From: Bathynomus jamesi
Taxonomy: Eukaryota; Arthropoda; Malacostraca; Isopoda; Cirolanidae
Length of the DNA stretch: 64,000 nucleotides
Direction: 5' to 3'
NCBI GenBank assembly: GCA_023014485.1
Contig: JAJOZX010000090.1
Location: 1,496,001-1,560,000, forward strand
Below are positions 44,749-54,960 of this stretch, piece after piece. The first letter of the stretch is position 1, and each line of letters starts with the position of its first letter. A program made the translations under genes and the position numbers. The notes under the pieces are model-generated. The model saw nothing but the letters and a program-made list of their open reading frames with translations, made no database searches and was not told the DNA's origin.

Positions 44749-45100
44749 ATGGCGACAAGAAGCAAAACGCACAATTCAACATTTGGTCACCCTGCAGAAT
44801 TTCCACCTTCAGTGGCTCCTTCAAAGGCTGACGTATTTAGGCATTATTTATTGGTAAGAAAACGAGAACAACTGATTTCGAAAGGTTCTAGAATAGCAAA
44901 AGAATGTACAGAATTGTCACTAAACATGTGGAAGCCATTTGGGAGAAGTTTCCCTTTCCACATATAGGATTTGAAGGAATAACTATAAAAGTTGAACGAT
45001 TGATAGAATCTGCAGCAAAGCTAAATAAAGTACCATTAAAACAGAAACAACAGTTTTCAGCAGAAGGTGGAGACATTCGATGAAATGTTTGATATTTGAA
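44749..45100 (+). pseudogene. N-terminal part of a multicopy invertebrate protein family, split
   Basis: A start codon opens MATRSKTHNSTFGHPAEFPP followed by SVAPSKADVFRHYLLVRK. After a frameshift come FEGITIKVERLIESAAKLNK and VETFDEMFDI. From memory this is the start of a large family of uncharacterised proteins found in many arthropods and some fish. The coding sequence stops at FDI, exactly where (CAA)n and a LINE begin. The other part of the protein resumes at 50.1 kb. Confidence 0.6.
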
Positions 45101-45123
45101 CAACAACAACAACAACAACAACA
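45099..45123. repeat. (CAA)n
   Basis: Eight CAA units at the break in the split gene. Confidence 0.95.
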
Positions 45124-45784
45124 TTATTTAGAATATGCAGTTCAGTTTTGGTGCCCGTACTTGCGTGAGGATATTGATAGGTTAGAAAGGGTTCAGCGAC
45201 AAGTCCCTAGTCAGGCCTCATTTAGAATATGCAGTTCAGTTTTGGTGCCCGTACTTGCGTGAGGATATTGATAGGTTAGAAAGGGTTCAGCGTCGTGCCA
45301 CGAAACTTATTCCGTCATTGCGCAACAAGCCTTATGAAGATAGGATTAAAGTGTTAGACTTGTATTCACTCGAAACTAGGAGATTAAGGGGGGAGCTTAT
45401 TGAAGTTTTTAAAATCGTTAATAACATCGATAACGTGAATTTTGACAAATTGTTCACTTTCGATAATAGTAATACTCGCAATAACGGATTCAAGTTGCGT
45501 GGCAGACGTTTCATTACTAATATCGCTAAAAACTTCTTTACGTTTAAAGTAATTGATAAATGGAATAATCTTCCCGCGTCAGTCGTTCATTCTACCAGCG
45601 TTAATATGTTTAAGAACCGTCTTGACAGACATTTTAAAGGTATTAACGTTGTTTAATTTAAATAACAACAAAGTTAGTAACAGAGGCTCTGGTGGTGGTG
45701 CTCGGGGATGAGTCTGTTGACGATGAATGCCAGCGTGTGATGCCAGCAATAAAATTATTAAAAAAAAAAAAAAAAAAAAAAAAA
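45124..45784 (+). pseudogene. CR1-like LINE C-terminus with 94-bp tandem duplication and A-tail
   Basis: LEYAVQFWCPYLREDIDRLE appears twice (45126-45198 and 45220-45292). One open frame then continues to 45656: RATKLIPSLRNKPYEDRIKV, LRGELIEVFKI, DKWNNLPASVV, FKNRLDRHF. This is the C-terminal region of a CR1-clade protein, here without stops over about 130 codons. A 3' UTR and a pure A-tail (about 45761-45784) follow. It is inserted in the split gene. Confidence 0.85.
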
Positions 45785-46500
45785 TTAGACTAACACGAAT
45801 GTAGATGTAGCTCATAGCGTAAACTAACCCACTTTTTGTTTAACTTTACCTACTTTTTTTTTTTTTTTCCCTTATCCTCCTTACTTTGCATGTCTCTAAC
45901 TCTTTTCTTGCATGTTTGTAGTTTGCATGGTATGACAGTGAGTTAAGACTGTGTTTGCATGGTTTGTAAGCGTTCTTATTTTACTTCTTTTCATCTTTCA
46001 CCCCTCTCCTATTCTCTCCGACTATTTTTCTGACTTGTCGGCAGTGGCCGGCGGATGATGATGGTGAGACACTTTTCCTCTTTTTCTGAATGAATGTTAA
46101 CCCACGAGTGATAGGTGTTGCTCCTTACTTAACCCCTTATTCTCTTCTCTTCTCTTCTCTTAACCCCCTACTCTTTCCTTTCTCTCGGGCTAGCCTTAGA
46201 GTGGATCTTAGGGTCTTTGTTAGCCTTAGCTTCTGTAGATCTGTAGAACAACAACAACAACAACAACAACAACAGTAGTAGTTTGCATATACGTTTTGTG
46301 TTTCGTATTTATCAATTATTACGAAAGAATTCATTTATAACTTGAAGAGCCTAATCATTTTCATTAATCAGTAAAGTAACATAAATATCATCAACTGTTG
46401 CTGCAAAATAGAAGTCAACATCTTCCTTCCTTGACTAATCAATTTTAAAATTAGAAAGAGCCGTGTTGAGCAGAAAACTGAGATTTGTTTATAAAAAACG
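45785..46500. other. LINE 3' UTR-like sequence and spacer
   Basis: The stretch 46090-46277 ends in (CAA)n after GAGTGGATCTTAGGGTCTTT, a word shared with the 3' UTR of the CR1-like LINE at 4.47 kb. The rest is unassigned. Confidence 0.5.
46247..46274. repeat. (CAA)n
   Basis: Nine CAA units; the Gln-repeat frame across it is an artefact. Confidence 0.95.
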
Positions 46501-46523
46501 TCTGAACAGGTAGCGAGAACAAC

Positions 46524-47141
46524 GTGAAAAAAGTGTTAGCAGCTGACGAGGAAGCTTCTAAACAGTGGCTGCATCCTCCAGCGCAGGACACGTCAACGCG
46601 AAGAGGCGACGTCAAACCAAAACATCAACGCGCTGGTGGCCAAACTTCCTCAAATCTCCGTGCAGCGGGCTGTCTACGGTTGGCCAGACTGGCAGTCGAC
46701 GGCCTGTTGCGTGGCACGGTCAGAGTACCGATCGGCTCCCGGGGCCGGACCTATTCTCAGCGTGCTATTTTTTCAATTACAGGGAACAATTGCGTGCTCC
46801 CCGAACTACTCTTACTCTCTGGCGACATTAAGACTAATCCAGGCCCCACTACAACTTACACATGTCACCATACACAAAGACATAGACACAATAGCACCAT
46901 GAGACACATACAGAAGTATAATATTAACATATTACAGTACAACGTAGATGGCCTCACAAACAAAATCATGCAGCTTAGGGAATTCGTACACAAACAAAAC
47001 ATTCACATAGCACTTATACAAGAAACAAAACTAAAACGCACACACAAAACACCCACCATCCCTGACTTCACGGCGATCCGTCAAGATCGTACTGGGGGTA
47101 ACGGGGGTGGACTCATCACTTACATACGTAAAAGAAATTAG
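46524..47141 (+). pseudogene. LINE ORF start: leader, 2A-like motif, endonuclease N-terminus
   Basis: A 205-codon frame. Residues 95-108 read LLLLSGDIKTNPGP, matching the DxExNPGP ribosome-skipping (2A) motif except that the usual Glu is Lys. Residues from about 133 begin the AP endonuclease: INILQYNVDGL, ALIQETKLKR, GGNGGGLITYI. The frame then shifts into the next block. If the motif acts, it would separate the leader from the endonuclease-RT protein during translation. Confidence 0.75.
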
Positions 47142-48129
47142 CTACACTGATGCTACCCAAAACATTACAAACACAATCCAAGCAGATAACACGATAGAAA
47201 TACAGGCAGTTAACATTAAAACACGCGCAAAACACAACACCACACTAATCAACATTTACATCCCACCAGATAGTTCACCTCAGGTGCCAGCCAATTACAA
47301 TCCACAGTTACACAATCTTGCCTCTCTCACTAATGTCATCTTAGGAGGAGACTTCAACGCCAAAGACACTAATTGGTACCTGCACAACCAAAACAACACC
47401 AGAGGCGCCAACATAGCCACACAACTAAACAGCCTCTTCATTCTTAACAATACAGAAGAACATACACACATACCACATCAAGCAGGATACTCAAACTCCT
47501 CCCCAGACATAACGTTCTGTTCCCCCTCACTAGCAACACACACACAATGGAGAACAGAAAAACAACTGTCATCAGACCACCTGCCCATCATCATTACAAC
47601 ACATTCTACACTCTGCCCCAACAGCCTTAGGCACACTTACAGAAATTACAAGAAAGCTGATTGGGAACAGTTCAAAATACAGACTCAGGAACAATTCACC
47701 ACATTAAACAGCACACCCATCATAAACATCGATACAACACTCAAGACATTTAATCAGATTATCAATAATGCAAACAAATACATACCCAAGGGCAACATTA
47801 GGAAATACAACCCAAATTACACTAGAGAAATAGCCCACCTCATAAGGCAACGTAACAACCTCAAACATAACACACAAACACCACACACAGAAGCCATAAA
47901 GCAGCAGATACAACAGCTCAACACAGAAATAAACAACAAACTCAAAGAAAAACAAACAGAAACATTCAGGGAATTCATAACAACACTAAACCACTCCACA
48001 GATACATCCAGGCTATACAAGACTATAAACAGCATTACCCACTCTAACAGCGGCATTCACACCTCACACGCGGCTATCTGTCGCAGCCAAATAATATCCC
48101 AACATACACACAACAAGCTAACATTCTAG
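47107..48129 (+). pseudogene. LINE endonuclease and linker
   Basis: A 340-codon open frame containing VILGGDFNAKDTNWY (catalytic Asp/Asn), SPDITFCS and SSDHLPIIITT (catalytic Asp-His), which are the late motifs of the apurinic-type endonuclease of non-LTR elements. An Asn/Lys/Gln-rich linker toward the RT follows. It overlaps the previous frame by 35 bases, so one frameshift separates them. The stop at 48127 separates it from the RT. Confidence 0.85.
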
Positions 48130-48249
48130 TTAATCACTACGCAAAGATAAGTCACTTAAACAGAGACAACAACCAGAAACACGCAGACAGACAAACAGCC
48201 AGACACAAGAAAACCTACAGACTCGACACGACCATTACACCCTTCAATA

Positions 48250-49058
48250 CAGACCAGACCACCAAGATCATCAAAAACATTAAAATTCGAAGGCTACTGG
48301 ACCAGACAACATATCTAACATACACCTTAAACACTTGGGCCCACAAGGAATACTAGCTCTCACAAATATCAGCACATATTCATACCAACACTGTATTATT
48401 CCTGACATATGGAAACAAGGTAAAATTATTACACTACTCAAACCAAACAAAAATCCAACAGAACCAGCTTCCTATAGACCCATTACTTTACTATGCACAC
48501 CTTCCGAAGTAACAGAAAGACTAATTTTACAAATCACCAACCCACACAAACCACTATCGCTTACTCAACATGGATTCAGACCTCACCACTCAACCACGAC
48601 ATTACTCACTAACCTCATGAGTCATGGATGGCATCATCTCCAGACGACCAGCTCAACGTACACTATTAGCAAAAATAGACATTAGTAAAGCATTTGATGC
48701 TATCCCACGCTTCCCTCTCATAAACAAAATACTCAACACAAACATGCACAATAACACGAAAAGGTGGCTGAGCAACTATCTTTCAGGAAGATACTCACAT
48801 GTCACATTTAATGGCAAGTCATCCAAAAACAAGCTTTTTCCGAACGGGGTCCCTCAAGGCTCTGTTCTCTCACCAACACTCTTCAACTTATACATGCATG
48901 ACATTCCAACACCCATAGATAACAAGCTTACCTTATCATCATATGCAGATGACATCACTCTAACATCCACCCACAACAACATCGACACCGCTACAAATAA
49001 CCTACAAACATACATAAACAGTATACAAACTGGCTCACACACAATAGACTCAAAGTAG
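48250..49058 (+). pseudogene. LINE reverse transcriptase
   Basis: Two overlapping frames: NPTEPASYRPITLLCTPSEV, QHGFRPHHSTTTLLTNL; then AKIDISKAFDAIPRFPLI (motif A), GVPQGSVLSPTLFNLYMHDI (motif B) and YADD at 48942-48953 (motif C). One frameshift lies near 48.63 kb, and a stop at 49058 follows soon after motif C. Confidence 0.88.
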
Positions 49059-49081
49059 CGCCCACAAAATCAACCATCACC

Positions 49082-50058
49082 TTGCTTACAAGCAACACAA
49101 AAGAACACCAGGTAATTCCACAGCTTACACTAAACAACATCAACATTCCACACACTCACAGGACCAAAATACTTGGGGTCACATACAACACATCATTATC
49201 TTTTGCAAACCACATCAGGACATTAAAAACAAATGTACGTCAAGACTTAACACGCTTAGGGTACTAACAGGCACAAACTTTGGACACCAGCAGGAAAAAC
49301 ATCACTCATATACAAACAATATATTCGCTCAGTTATGGACTATGCTAGCCCATGCTGGGCACCCATTATCTCAAACACACACATAAACCTTACAGACAAT
49401 ACAAAACAACGCACTTCGTATCATTACAGGATGCACTCAAACAACACCAATAGAACACCTGCACACAGAAACAAAAATACTGAAAGTTAGGGAACATTTA
49501 GACATGAGGGGAACACAATTCATGGCAGCAGCGACAACTAACCCACAACACCCTTGCCACTACATGTACAATCATGCACCAACACCTCGCACCATTAAGG
49601 TAACACCAGAGAGACATTATAACCAAATACTCCATTCCATACCACGCCCCACAGACATCACACAGTACAGAAAACACATACACACACACCTAACCCACAA
49701 AGCACTGACACGACTCGGTCCGAATGCGGTCCTAGGTACGAAGCCGCCGCCCATTAACAGGTCAGAGATCAGCCTGAGCAGATCGGATCGAGTTAACTTA
49801 GCACGATTCCGATGTGGACATCACCCCAACTTATGGACATATAAACACAGACTAGACAACTCCATAGACGACACCTGCCACCTGTGCCAAGACACACCAC
49901 AAACAATTGAACACATTATGACGGACTGTACCGCTCTAGCACAACAACGAACACAACACAACATCACGAGTGCGCTGAACCTCTGGTCCACTCCGGAGAG
50001 GGCGATCGGTTACCTGCGTGCCGCTGGCTTACTCGATCAGGGTGGGCTGATCGGCTAA
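49082..50058 (+). pseudogene. LINE C-terminal region with Cys/His motif
   Basis: TKILGVTYNTSLSF (RT thumb), a frameshift, then RGTQFMAAATTNPQHPCHYM and RVNLARFRCGHHPNLWTYKH followed by CHLCQDTPQTIEHIMTDC, a Cys-x2-Cys...His...Cys motif found at the end of many LINE proteins. The stop comes after LLDQGGLIG, immediately followed by the (AAC)n tail. Confidence 0.85.
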
Positions 50059-50085
50059 ACAACAACAACAACAACAACAACAACT
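50056..50085. repeat. (AAC)n LINE tail
   Basis: About nine AAC units directly after the LINE stop codon. Confidence 0.95.
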
Positions 50086-50124
50086 ACCAACTACTTCCGC
50101 AAGAAAAAGGACTCACGATAGAAT

Positions 50125-51709
50125 TAAAGGATTAGAAAGAAGAGCCAAGATAAGCCTAGATATGAATGTCTCCTCAACCAGCAAACTGGACCCTTTACAT
50201 ATTATGGAAGATGAGAGCATGGAAATTGATGACAGCGACGATATTGACTTTGTTCCGGATTTTGAGCTGAGAGAAAACCATCAGAACAGAACTATTTATG
50301 ATAACAACAATAACAGCAGATAGATACTGTGTAAGTTACAGAGCTACTGCAGCTATAGTAAATGCAGCTTTGAAGGATATGGGAATATTAGACGAAACTA
50401 ATATGTTGGATAGGAAAAAAGTGGAAAGAGAAAGAATACGTGTGGGTATAAAGAACATAATCAAAGTGAAATCAGAGAACACAGAGATAGAAGGCATCGG
50501 ATTTGATGCTAGAAAAGATCAAACTAAGACAAAGAAGGGAATGGAGTACGAAGAACATTATGTAATAGTCAAAGAACCTGGTGATGTTTACATGGATCAT
50601 ATAGCTCCAGATAACGGAACTGCTTGTTGTATTGCAGATGAAATAATAACTTTTATAGCTTATTCTAATAGTAAAGAATCCCTTAAAGCTTTGCTATGCG
50701 ATGGCACCCCAGTGAACATTGGCAGGATTGGCGGAGTGCTAAAATTAATTGAATTATATCTGGACAGGCCGGTACAATGGCTGATTTGCCTTTTGCATGC
50801 AAACGAACTGCCCTTCAGGCACGTATTTGAAGCAATTGATGGAAAAACTTCGGGACCAAACACCTTCAAAGGTTCTCTTGGAAATAAACTCCGAGAGGAT
50901 TTGACCAAACTGGATATAGTTGATTATACCCCTGTAGAGGGCAACATTAAAGAAGTTTCGGCCGATATTGTTAAAAGTTTCAGCAGTGACCAAAAATATA
51001 TGTATGAAATGTGCATTAGCATACAATCTGGACGTATCTCACAAGCGTTAGCCACCAGATCCCCAGGTACCCTCCATCATGCAAGATGGCTAACACGAGC
51101 AAACAGGATCCTGCGTTTATGTCTCTACACGGAATCCAGATAAAAACATCCAAGACCTAGTAAAAATTATAATGCTGGTTTTGGATAAAGTCTCATCCAA
51201 AGGCAAATGAGGGAGCATCTACTTCTTGGTATATCATGCACTTGCTTAAAGGCTTAGATAAAAATCATCGGATGATTATGGAGCGTGTCCTCAGAAATAA
51301 CGCCTATTTTGCCCACCCAGAGTATATCTTGCTCTCAATGATAACAGACACAAGAAGAGAGGTCAGAGAGCTGGCTCTTCAGCACATCATTCGAGTAAGA
51401 ACTAGGAGCATCAATGCGAGAAATTTTGAGCTGCCAAAAACACTGAATTTTGAAGCAGACGATTATCCTAACATGATCGACTGGGTCAAAGAAACCATCA
51501 CCCCTCCACCTATTTTACAGAATTTGACAAATGATGATCTTAAAGTTCGAAATAAACCACTTCAGCTTATTCCTTTTCCCTGTCACAGCCAGGGAGTAGA
51601 ACATGCTATAAATGTGGTAACAGAAGCATCACAAGATAGAATTGGTTACGAAAACAGACATAAATTTATTTTGAATGTACTGGAGTCGAGAAAAAAGCTA
51701 CCTGTGTAA
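50125..51709 (+). pseudogene. C-terminal part of the split multicopy protein family
   Basis: It resumes with RIKGLERRAKISLDMN and an acidic stretch, then after a frameshift at about 50.3 kb a 281-codon frame: DRYCVSYRATAAIVNAALKD, GTACCIADEIITFI, LLCDGTPVNIGRIGG, RPVQWLICLLHANELPFRHV, KTSGPNTFKGSLGNKLREDL, RSPGTLHHARWLTRANRILR. After stops and a deletion comes a 157-codon frame (HPEYILLSMITDTRREVREL, PCHSQGVEHAINVVTEAS). From memory this is an uncharacterised, repeated family in arthropods and other animals. The DGT...H..LP pattern recalls RNase H-like transposases, but I cannot name the class. Confidence 0.65.
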
Positions 51710-51855
51710 CAATGGAAAGGCCAGTGGTGTCAGTAATTTACGATTTTAAATTTCTTAAGGTGAAAATTTTGGTTTTAATATGCTTCGATTAAATTTCTTA
51801 AGGTGAATATTTTGATTTTAGTATGCTTCAATTGATTCTTTAACTAATATACGGA

Positions 51856-51905
51856 GATAGATAGATAGATAGATAGATAGATTATATATATATATATATA
51901 TATAT
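51856..51905. repeat. (GATA)n(AT)n microsatellite
   Basis: Seven GATA units followed by TA repeats. Confidence 0.95.
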
Positions 51906-52013
51906 GCATATAACTGCAATGACCACGCAGCATATAAATGAATAGAAACGACATAGGTATTAAGGAACGTTTCTGCACACGAGGAGGAGAGATAACGAAT
52001 AAATGAAAAATGA

Positions 52014-52088
52014 GGCGAACCGCCCGGGAATCGAACCCAGGGCCTTCCAATTGCCGGTTGGACGCGCTACCATTATGCTACGGACCTC
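52014..52088 (-). repeat. tRNA-like SINE head (left copy)
   Basis: It has box A TAGCATAATGG and a perfect box B GGTTCGATTCC, with a T arm CTGGG/CCCGG and an anticodon-like arm TCCAA/TTGGA. The acceptor strands do not pair and position 33 is not T, so it is a tRNA-derived head, not a working tRNA. Confidence 0.75.
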
Positions 52089-52535
52089 AATTAATCACAA
52101 ATCGAAATTCTCCCACATAGGGCAGAAACCAATGCCCTGAGAGGGCACCCTCGCAAATCGTGAATATGCGCATATAACTGCAATGACCACGCAGCATATA
52201 AATGAATAGAAACGACATAGGTATTAAGGAACGTTTCTGCACACGAGGAGGAGAGATAACGAATAAATGAAAAATGAGGCGAACCGCCCGGGAATCGAAC
52301 CCAGGGCAATTGGAAGGCCCTGGGTTCGATTCCCGGGCGGTTCGCCTCATTTTTCATTTATTCGTTATCTCTCCTCCTCGTGTGCAGAAACGTTCCTTAA
52401 TACCTATGTCGTTTCTATTCATTTATATGCTGCGTGGTCATTGCAGTTATATGCGCATATTCACGATTTGCGAGGGTGCCCTCTCAGGGCATTGGTTTCT
52501 GCCCTATGTGGGAGAATTTCGATTTGTGATTAATT

Positions 52536-52610
52536 GAGGTCCGTAGCATAATGGTAGCGCGTCCAACCGGCAATTGGAAGGCCCTGGGTTCGATTCCCGG
52601 GCGGTTCGCC
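52536..52610 (+). repeat. tRNA-like SINE head (right copy)
   Basis: Mirror image of the left copy, in the opposite arm of the palindrome, with the same boxes A and B. Its D-arm wording ATGGTAGCGCGTC resembles a tRNA-Trp, a possible ancestor. Confidence 0.75.
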
Positions 52611-52681
52611 TCATTTTTCATTTATTCGTTATCTCTCCTCCTCGTGTGCAGAAACGTTCCTTAATACCTATGTCGTTTCTA

Positions 52682-52686
<5 letters not shown>

Positions 52687-52712
<26 letters not shown>
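52687..52712. repeat. (AT)n microsatellite
   Basis: TA repeats between the palindrome and the hairpin. Confidence 0.95.
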
Positions 52713-52714
<2 letters not shown>

Positions 52715-52717
<3 letters not shown>

Positions 52718-52876
52718 CAAACAACCACAAGGAAAAGGAAACACAAAGTCCGAGCGCTTTCGTGATATATTCACATTATCAAGGAGGAACAGAAAATAAT
52801 AATGTGAATTGATAATGTGAATATATCACGAAAGCGCTCGGACTTTGTGTTTCCTTTTCCTTGTGGTTGTTTGCTT
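52715..52876. repeat. Perfect 68-bp-arm hairpin with hammerhead-like core
   Basis: Arms 52715-52782 and 52809-52876 are identical reverse complements (68 of 68) around a 26-base spacer. The plus-strand right arm reads TTGATAATGTGAATATATCA, then CGAAAGCGCTCGG: a core like that of the other hairpins with stem GTGA/TCAC before GAAA and the AGCGCT palindrome after it. Confidence 0.88.
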
Positions 52877-52907
52877 ATTAATAAGGTCACGTGTTATTTT
52901 GTGATTT

Positions 52908-52915
<8 letters not shown>

Positions 52916-52971
<56 letters not shown>
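52916..52971. repeat. (AT)n microsatellite
   Basis: About 28 TA units. Confidence 0.97.
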
Positions 52972-52973
<2 letters not shown>

Positions 52974-53164
52974 TTTGTCATTTATCAGGTTTTTTTATTC
53001 AAAGAATTGGTTTCAATTTCAATTTAAAAAAGGGGGAGCATATGCAACGGGTAGGTGGGTGGCGCATGCCGGTGTAATTACAGTATGTTGTTTAGGGGCC
53101 CAAAGGAAACTCCGAGCAGTGTGTAGAATAAGAATACAAAATTTCGACCCCCCCCTCCCCCTAG

Positions 53165-54960
53165 ACTGTTTATATGTTTGTAAGTTGGGGTGATGTCCGC
53201 ATCGCAATCGTGGTAAGTTAACTCGATCCGATCTGCTCAGGCTGGTCTCTGACCTGTCAATGGGTGGCGGCTTCGCACCTAGGACCGCATTCGGACCGAG
53301 TCGTGTCAGTGCTTTGTGGATTAGGTGTGTGTGTGTGTGTATGTATGTATTTTCTGTACTGTGTGATGTCTGTGGGGCGTGGTATGGAATGGAGTATTTG
53401 GTTATAATGTGTCTGGTGTTACCTTAATGGTGTGAGGTGTTGGTGCATGATTGTACATGTAGTGGCAAGGGTGTTATGGGTTAGTTGTCGCTGCTGCCAT
53501 GAATTGTGTTCCTCTCATATCTAAATGTTCCCTAATTTTCAGTATTTTTGTTTGTGTGTACAGGTGTTCTATTGGTGGTGGTTGAGTACATCCTGTAATG
53601 ATACGAAGTGCGTTGTTTTGTATTGTCTGTAAGGTGTTTGTGTGTGTTTGAGATAATGGGTGACCAGCATGGGCTAGCATAGTCCATAACTGAGCGAATA
53701 TATTGTTTATATATGAGTGATGTTTCCTGCTGGTGTCCAAAGTTTGTGCCTGTTAGTACCCAAAGCGTGTTTTCTTGCGGTACATTTGTTTTTAATGTCC
53801 TGAATGTGGTTTGCAAAAGATGTGGTGGTGTATGTGGTCCCAAGTATTTTTTTTGTGTGTGTGTGTAATCTGTGGAATTATCTGTTGTTCTTTTGTGTTG
53901 CTTGTTAGTAAGGTGATGGTTGATTTTGTGGGCACTACTTTGAGTCGATTGTATGTGGGCCAGTTTTGTATAGTTTATGTCTGTTCATAGGTTATTTGTG
54001 GCGGTGTCGATGTTGTGGGTGGATGTTAGTGATGTCATCTGCATATGATAAGGTAAGCTTGTTATCTATGGGTGTTGGAATGTCATGCATGTATAAGTTG
54101 AATAGTGTTGGTGAAAGAACAGAGCCTCGAGGGATCCCGTTCGGAAAAAGCTTGTTTTTAGATGACTTGCCATTAAATGTGAGTATCTTCCTGAAAGATA
54201 GTTGCTCAGCCACCTTTTGGTGTTATTGTGCATGTTTGTGTTGAGTATTTTGTTTATGAGAGGGAAGCGTGGGATAGCATCAAATGCTTTACTAACGTCT
54301 ATTGTTGCTAATAGTGGTGTACGTTGAGTTGGTCGTCTGGAGTTGATGCCATCCATGATGTGCTGCGTGAGGTTAGTGAGTAATATCGTGGTTGAGTGAT
54401 GAGGTCTGAATCTATGTTGAGTAGGCGATAGTGGTATGTGTGGGGTGGTGATTTGTAAGATTAGTCTTTGTTACCTTGGAAGGTGTGCATAGTAAAGTAA
54501 TGTGTCTATAGGAAGCTGGTTCTGTTGGATTTTTGTTTGGTTTGAGTAGTTTAATAATTTTACCTTGTTTCCGTATGTTAGGAATAATACAGTGTTGGTA
54601 TGAGTATGTGTTGATGTTTGAGAAAGTTAGTATTCCTTGTGGGCCCAAGTGTTTAAGGTGTATGTTAGATATGTTGTCTGGTCCAGTAGCCTTCGAATTT
54701 TTAATGTTTTTGATGATCTTGGTGGTCTGGTCTGTATTGAAGGGTGTAATGGTCGTGTCGAGTCTGTAGGTTTTCTTGTGTCTGGCTGTTTGTCTATCTG
54801 CGTGTTTCTGGTTGTTGTCTCTGTTTAAGTGACTTATCTTTGCGTAGTGATTAACTAGAATGCTAGCTTGTTGAACATATGTTGGGTTATTATTTTGACT
54901 GCGACAGATAGCCGCGTGTGAGGTGTGAATGTCGCTGTTAGTGGGTAATGCTGTTAAGCT
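53165..54960 (-). pseudogene. Inverted, truncated copy of the 46.5-kb LINE
   Basis: On the minus strand: NPTEPASYRHITLLCTPSKV, ATIDVSKAFDAIPRFPLINK, NGIPRGSVLSPTLFNLYMHD, YADDITN, YASPCWSPIISN, ending RCGHHPNLQTYK. The sequence matches 48.05-49.86 kb closely but with scattered frameshifts, and it lacks both the endonuclease and the final 200 bp with the (AAC)n tail. A 3'-truncated copy is unusual for target-primed retrotransposition and suggests later rearrangement. Confidence 0.9.

Larger units (their letters stand above)
46500..50085 (+). mobile_element. Near full-length LINE with 2A-like motif and (AAC)n tail
   Basis: About 3.6 kb: a GC-richer leader, endonuclease, reverse transcriptase, C-terminal zinc motif and an (AAC)n tail at 50056-50085. 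Further copies of the family lie at 44070-44310 (minus) and 53165-54960 (minus). The clade is not assigned with confidence. It is inserted in the split gene family member (44.7-51.7 kb), which it separates from its 3' half. Confidence 0.85.
51938..52686. repeat. Large palindrome, 370-bp arms, nine-base centre
   Basis: The left arm 51938-52307 and right arm 52317-52686 are virtually perfect reverse complements around AATTGGAAG. Each arm contains the same unit twice (a 140-bp block repeated with a period of about 265 bp, e.g. at 51903 and 52168) and one tRNA-like SINE head. The outer edges run into (AT)n. The overlapping 87-88 codon frames that appear on both strands are mirror artefacts. Confidence 0.93.

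Noticed and set aside
50298..51143. An intact 281-codon host gene
   Set aside because: Upstream and downstream parts of the same family protein lie in other frames with stops and a LINE insertion, so it is part of a pseudogene.
52014..52088. A tRNA gene (boxes A and B, anticodon-like arm) and its mirror at 52536-52610
   Set aside because: The acceptor stem does not pair, the base before the anticodon is not T, and both copies lie in a repeated palindrome; a tRNA-derived SINE head fits better.
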